A stretch of DNA of 22,156 nucleotides from Auxenochlorella pyrenoidosa (lineage: Eukaryota > Chlorophyta > Trebouxiophyceae > Chlorellales > Chlorellaceae), in the NCBI GenBank assembly GCA_001430745.1, contig KQ482003.1, forward strand, positions 1,767,424 through 1,789,579, in the 5' to 3' direction. A program made the position numbers and the translations under genes. The notes under the pieces were generated by a model that did no database searches, was not told where the DNA came from, and worked only from the letters and a program-made list of their open reading frames with translations. Below, one piece after another: positions 18,016 to 22,156 of the stretch (position 1 is its first letter; every line of letters begins with the position of its first letter).

Positions 18016-21000
18016 ATGTACACCCTGAAGCTCAGCAGCGCGCTGCGCGCTCCCTGCGCCTTCCGGCGCTGCCAGCAGCGCCGCTCCTCTCTGAGCGTGC
18101 GGGCGGTGGCGGCTCCCGTGGAGGAGGTCCTGGAGAAGGGCTCCCAGGGATTCAAGGGCGATGTCCCGGCCGGCCTGAACAAGTATTCTGGTCACATCAC
18201 CCAGCCCAAGTCTCAGGGAGCCTCGCAGGCGATGCTGTATGCAACTGGTCTCACTGAGGCCGATATGAGCAAGCCCCAGGTGCGCGGGGGCCGAGGGTGA
18301 AAGTCTGGGTAGGCCTTGGCAGAAGGTGTGGGACTTGCAACGCATGCGGCCGCTGCCAGGCGCCCGACTCCGCTTCGACATCGTGCATTGGAGATCCGAT
18401 TGCCGGGCAGGCGCCCGATCTGCGCTGCGAGCCCTCCCACCTCTCTGCCGCCGCTGCCGCCAGCCGGGCTACCTGGGCTAGCCCGCGGGCTGCTTTTGCC
18501 TGGGCTGGCAGACCAGCTGATGCCAGCTGATGCCTGGAGACCTGTATGACCTTGTTCCGAGTTCTCCAGCCACTGCCTGCCGGTGCTGCGTCTCGCCAGC
18601 TAACCTTTCCCAAACGCAACCCCTGCCGCCAAGCAGGTGGGCATCAGCAGCGTGTGGTGGGAGGGCAACCCCTGCAACATGCACCTGAACGACCTGGCGG
18701 CAGAGGTCAAGGCGGGCGTGGCCGAGGCGGGCATGGTGGGCCTGCGGTTCAACACCATCGGCGTGTCGGACGGCATCTCCATGGGCACCGACGGCATGAG
18801 CTTCTCGCTGCAGTCGCGCGACATCATCGCCGGTGGGCGGGTGCAGGGGGGCGGGCGGGCGGGTGCTCGCAGCTGGCCGGCACGCGCCGAACAAAAGCAA
18901 ACGCGGCAGCAGAGGCACCGCATGCTGCAGGGCTCCCATGTCCCTGGTGGGGCCGGCGTGGGTGGGTGAGCAACCTTGTGCAGGACGGACAGCCGGCGGG
19001 CCTCTGCACATGGCGGGCCCCTGCACAGCAGGCCGCAGAGCACCATGCCCCCGCCATGCCCATGCCTGGCTTGCCACGCACCACCTAGCTGACCCTGGCC
19101 GCGGCCTCCCCCTCGCAGACTCGATCGAGACGGTCATGTCGGCCCAGTGGTACGACGCCAACATCTCGCTGCCCGGCTGCGACAAGAACATGCCCGGCAC
19201 CATCATGGCCATGGCCCGCCTCAACCGCCCCTCCCTCATGATCTACGGAGGTGCGCGCGGGGGCGGGAGGGCTTGGCAGCACGCCCTGGCCAGTACTCCG
19301 GCCCGGTCGTGGCATGCCGGCCCCATGACATGCGAGCAGCAGCTCAGCCTGGCAGCATGCACCCGCGCCTGCTTTTTGGCGGGCGCACCTGACCACCGGA
19401 GCTGTGGCCAACGGGGCTTGCGCACCACTGCTTCCCCGCCCCGGCAACGCGATGCCTGCTCCCCCAAGGACCTCCCGCCGCCCCACCGCCCCGCCGCAGG
19501 CACCATCAAGCCCGGCCACAGCAGGCTGGGCGGCAACGACACCCTGGACATTGTGTCCGCCTTCCAGTCGTTTGGCGGCTACACCGCGGGCCTGATCAAC
19601 GAGGAGCAGGTGCGCCCGGCAGCCCTGCCCTGGCCGCGAGGTTGCACGCACACCGTGGCCTGCAACCCCAGCGGCCCCCTGCGACTGCTGTAGCCGCTGC
19701 ATGCTGCATGCTGGCGCCTGTTCTGTGCACCCGTCCCCTGTCACCCACTCCCACCCTGGTCCTGTTTTGGGTGCCCCCTGCCCTGCAGCGCTGCGACATT
19801 GTGCGCAACGCGTGCCCCGGCCCCGGCGCCTGCGGCGGCATGTACACCGCCAACACCATGGCCTCCGCCATCGAGGCGCTGGGCATGGCGCTGCCCTATT
19901 CCTCCTCCACCCCCGCAGAGGACCCCATGAAGCGCGTGGAGTGCCGCCTGGCGGGCCGGTGAGCCAGCCCCCCCCGCCCGCAGCGCCCGGCGGCAGCCCT
20001 GGCCTGGCGGGGAGGTGGGGAAGCGCAGGGGTGCACCCGCCTGCCAGTGTGTCAGACAGAGCGAGCGCCTGCGCGCCCGCTGCGCGCCCGCCCCAGCCTC
20101 ACTTTCCCGCCACCGCTTGCCCCCCCCCCCCCCCTCCCCCCCCCCTCCAGCTACGTGCTGGAGCTGCTGAAGAAGGACATCAAGCCGCGCGACATCATGA
20201 CCCGCGCCGCCTTTGAGAACGCAATGGTGCTGGTCATGGCCACCGGCGGCTCCACCAACGCGGGTGCGCGGCGGCGGCAAGCCCAGGGCTCCTGCTGGCC
20301 TGGCGCGGCACGCAAGCGTGTTTGCAGGCGCCCGTCCGCCTCCCCCATGCCCGGCACCACCAGGCCAATGCCAACCGGCGCCCATCGTGACCAAGCAGCC
20401 GCCCCCGCCGGCCCCGCCCGCCCACCCCCGCAGTGCTGCACCTGATTGCCATGGCGCACTCGTGCGGCATCGAGCTGACGCTGGACGACTTCCAGCGCGT
20501 CTCCGACCGCGTCCCCTTCATCGCCGACCTCAAGCCCTCGGGCAAGTACGTGATGGAGGATGTGCACCTGGTGAGGGGGGGGGAGGGGGGGGCTTGGGCT
20601 GCAGGCTGCGTGCGTGGTTTTGAGAGTGAACTTGAGCTGGCAGCAAGAGGGCGCGCTGGGAGGGGGTCTGCCTGGTTTCAAGCAGGGGGAGGAGACGCAG
20701 CAGAGCAGCCGCGCCGGGCACGGCTGGAACGCAAGGGTGCACATCTCCCCGCTGAGCCTGCCTTCCGCCCATGCCACCCCGCACAGGTGGGCGGCACCCC
20801 CGCCGTGCTCAAGTACCTGCACGCCCACAACCTGATTGACGGCAACTGCCTGACCGTGACGGGCAAGACCCTGGCGGAGAACCTGGACACCTGCCCGGGC
20901 CTCAAGGAGGGCCAGCAGGTGGGGGGGGGGGGGGGCCGCGGGGCGAGCCTTGGGGGCCCGAGCCAGCCTGCGCGTGCTCCGGTCCGCTTTGAACAGTCGG

Positions 21001-21997
21001 TGTGGCTGGCTTGGGCGCACATCCATGGAGCTTTATGAGGCTTTCAGGCCATGTCCCCTGGGTCGCCCTGGTTTCCCATGCTTGAATTCCACATGGCATT
21101 GCGCCCCCCTCACCCCCCGCCGCAGGTCATCCTGCCCCTGGAGACGCCCATCAAGCCCAGCGGCCACCTGCAGATCCTGTATGGCAACCTGTCCCCCCAG
21201 GGCGCGGGTGAGTGGGGGCCCAGGCACTGCTGGGCGCCGGCATGGCGCTGCCCTGCCCCGCCCTGCAGTGGAGCTTGCGACCCTGTTGCCGACCGCGCCG
21301 CGCCCCCTGCCCTCCCCTCCCTGGGCAGTTGGCAAGATCACTGGCAAGGAGGGCCTGCTGTTTGAGGGCCGCGCGCTGTGCTTTGACTGCGAGGAGGACA
21401 TGCTGGCGGCGCTGGAGCGGGACCAGCAGCAGTTCAGGGTATGACCGCCCGGGGGCAGCCCGCCACGCTGGGGGCAGCGCCGGCAGCCTGTGGATTGCAG
21501 GTGTGCTGTGGCATGCAGCGCAGGCATGGTTGCCAGTGCCATGACGCTGGTCTGCCCTGCTGCTCTCCACCTCAGTCGCGCGCCCCCCCCCCCCCCCCAG
21601 GGCTCTGTGGTGGTCATCCGGTACGAGGGCCCCAAGGGCGGCCCCGGCATGCCGGAGATGCTGACCCCCACCTCTGCCATCATGGGCGCCGGCCTGGGCA
21701 ACGAGTGCGCGCTCATCACTGACGGACGCTTCAGGTGGGGACCTGGCGGGGGGCGAGGGCAGGGGCGCCTCGGCGGGCAGGCGCGCCCAAGGGGTGGGCG
21801 GAAGCTCGCGCCTGGCCCGCCCCTCTTGACTGCTACAACGTCCAAGTGGAGCCGAGCCCCTGCCAACCCCACCCGTCCTCGCCCGTGGGCCTGGCCCCTC
21901 CACCCCCTGCCTGTCCCACAGCGGCGGCTCCCACGGCTTTGTGATTGGCCACGTGTGCCCCGAGGCGCAGGAGGGCGGCCCCATCGCCCTGGTGCAG
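18016..21997 (+). CDS. ILVD: Dihydroxy-acid dehydratase, plastid-targeted (3' end beyond window)
   Basis: Twelve exons seen: 18016-18279, 18637-18832, 19119-19250, 19500-19609, 19789-19958, 20151-20263, 20434-20570, 20787-20918, 21126-21207, 21329-21438, 21601-21734 and 21922-21997. They give 552 residues of a family near 600, so some 50-60 C-terminal residues lie beyond the edge. The enzyme converts 2,3-dihydroxy-isovalerate and 2,3-dihydroxy-3-methylvalerate to the 2-oxo acids for Val, Leu and Ile synthesis. Iron-sulfur ligand cysteines are present: GNPC (101), PGCDKNMPG (174) and [12 protein letters not shown] (249). Other motifs are [49 protein letters not shown] and the active-site region GRFSGGSHG (527-532). 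The first ~33 residues are rich in Ser, Arg and Ala, end near SVRA|VAA, and look like a chloroplast transit peptide. ATG 18016 (GCCACCATGT) is preferred. The last exon ends LVQ|GTGGGC, an open donor. Confidence 0.97.
20121..20150 (+). repeat. Poly-C acceptor tract in DHAD intron 5
   Basis: An almost unbroken run of C with two T interruptions runs into the CTCCAG acceptor and serves as the polypyrimidine tract. A similar pure-C tract precedes the acceptor at 21600. Confidence 0.85.
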
Positions 21998-22156
21998 GTG
22001 GGCTGGCGACAGGCTCCTGGCCATTGTGCGATGATGCAGGCGGCACCGCAGCAGTGGGCTCTCGGGAACAGCCTGGCCTGCCTGCTGCGCCCATGTTCTG
22101 GGCCGTTGCCAAATGTGCACCTTGCAAGGCTGCACCTTGCTACTGACCCACGTTTG
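21998..22156 (+). other. DHAD intron 12, 5' part
   Basis: The sequence starts with a GTGGGC donor after the LVQ codons. No stretch to the window edge encodes the expected next DHAD segment, so the following exon lies outside. Confidence 0.75.

Noticed and set aside
1..22156. tRNA, rRNA, CRISPR, transposon and viral sequence
   Set aside because: None seen on either strand. Repeats found are microsatellites, coding repeats and short intronic elements.

Overview
The window looks like nuclear DNA of a green alga of the Chlorella type (Trebouxiophyceae). It is very GC-rich and holds six intron-dense genes with short introns (roughly 90-490 nt). The proteins are plant or algal in type: a plastid-targeted dihydroxy-acid dehydratase and a plant/animal SR splicing factor. 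TGTAA polyadenylation signals of the green-algal kind follow several genes. A short CCCTAAA (TTTAGGG-type) telomeric tract sits in one intron. I saw no bacterial, viral, transposon, tRNA, rRNA or CRISPR signal.

Layout. Minus strand: 303-2836, PWWP-domain chromatin protein, with the window's left edge probably cutting its 3' end; 3489-5906, short-chain dehydrogenase/reductase (343 aa); 6808-9503, two-RRM SR splicing factor (322 aa). Plus strand: 10277-14175, ANTH/AP180 clathrin-assembly protein (684 aa) with a 5'UTR intron. Minus strand: 14305-17437, coiled-coil plus C2 protein resembling the ciliary transition-zone protein RPGRIP1L (724 aa). Plus strand: 18016 to beyond the right edge, dihydroxy-acid dehydratase (552 residues visible). 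The SR/AP180 and C2/DHAD pairs are divergent and share short intergenic promoters. The AP180/C2 pair is convergent, and its poly(A) signals cross over each other.

How models were built. Each exon was placed by translating both strands, matching protein family motifs, and requiring splice phases to agree at every junction. All five complete CDS lengths are divisible by three. The genes do not form one pathway; this is ordinary gene-dense algal chromosome with unrelated housekeeping functions.

The most interesting points are four introns that appear to use GC-AG splice sites, all in two of the six genes; a perfect 22-bp palindrome in one of those introns that can compete for pairing with its own 5' splice site; an insertion-like telomeric repeat in an SR intron; an SR intron complementary to the RS-coding exon of the same transcript; and a transition-zone-like gene in an alga whose relatives are usually considered non-flagellate.
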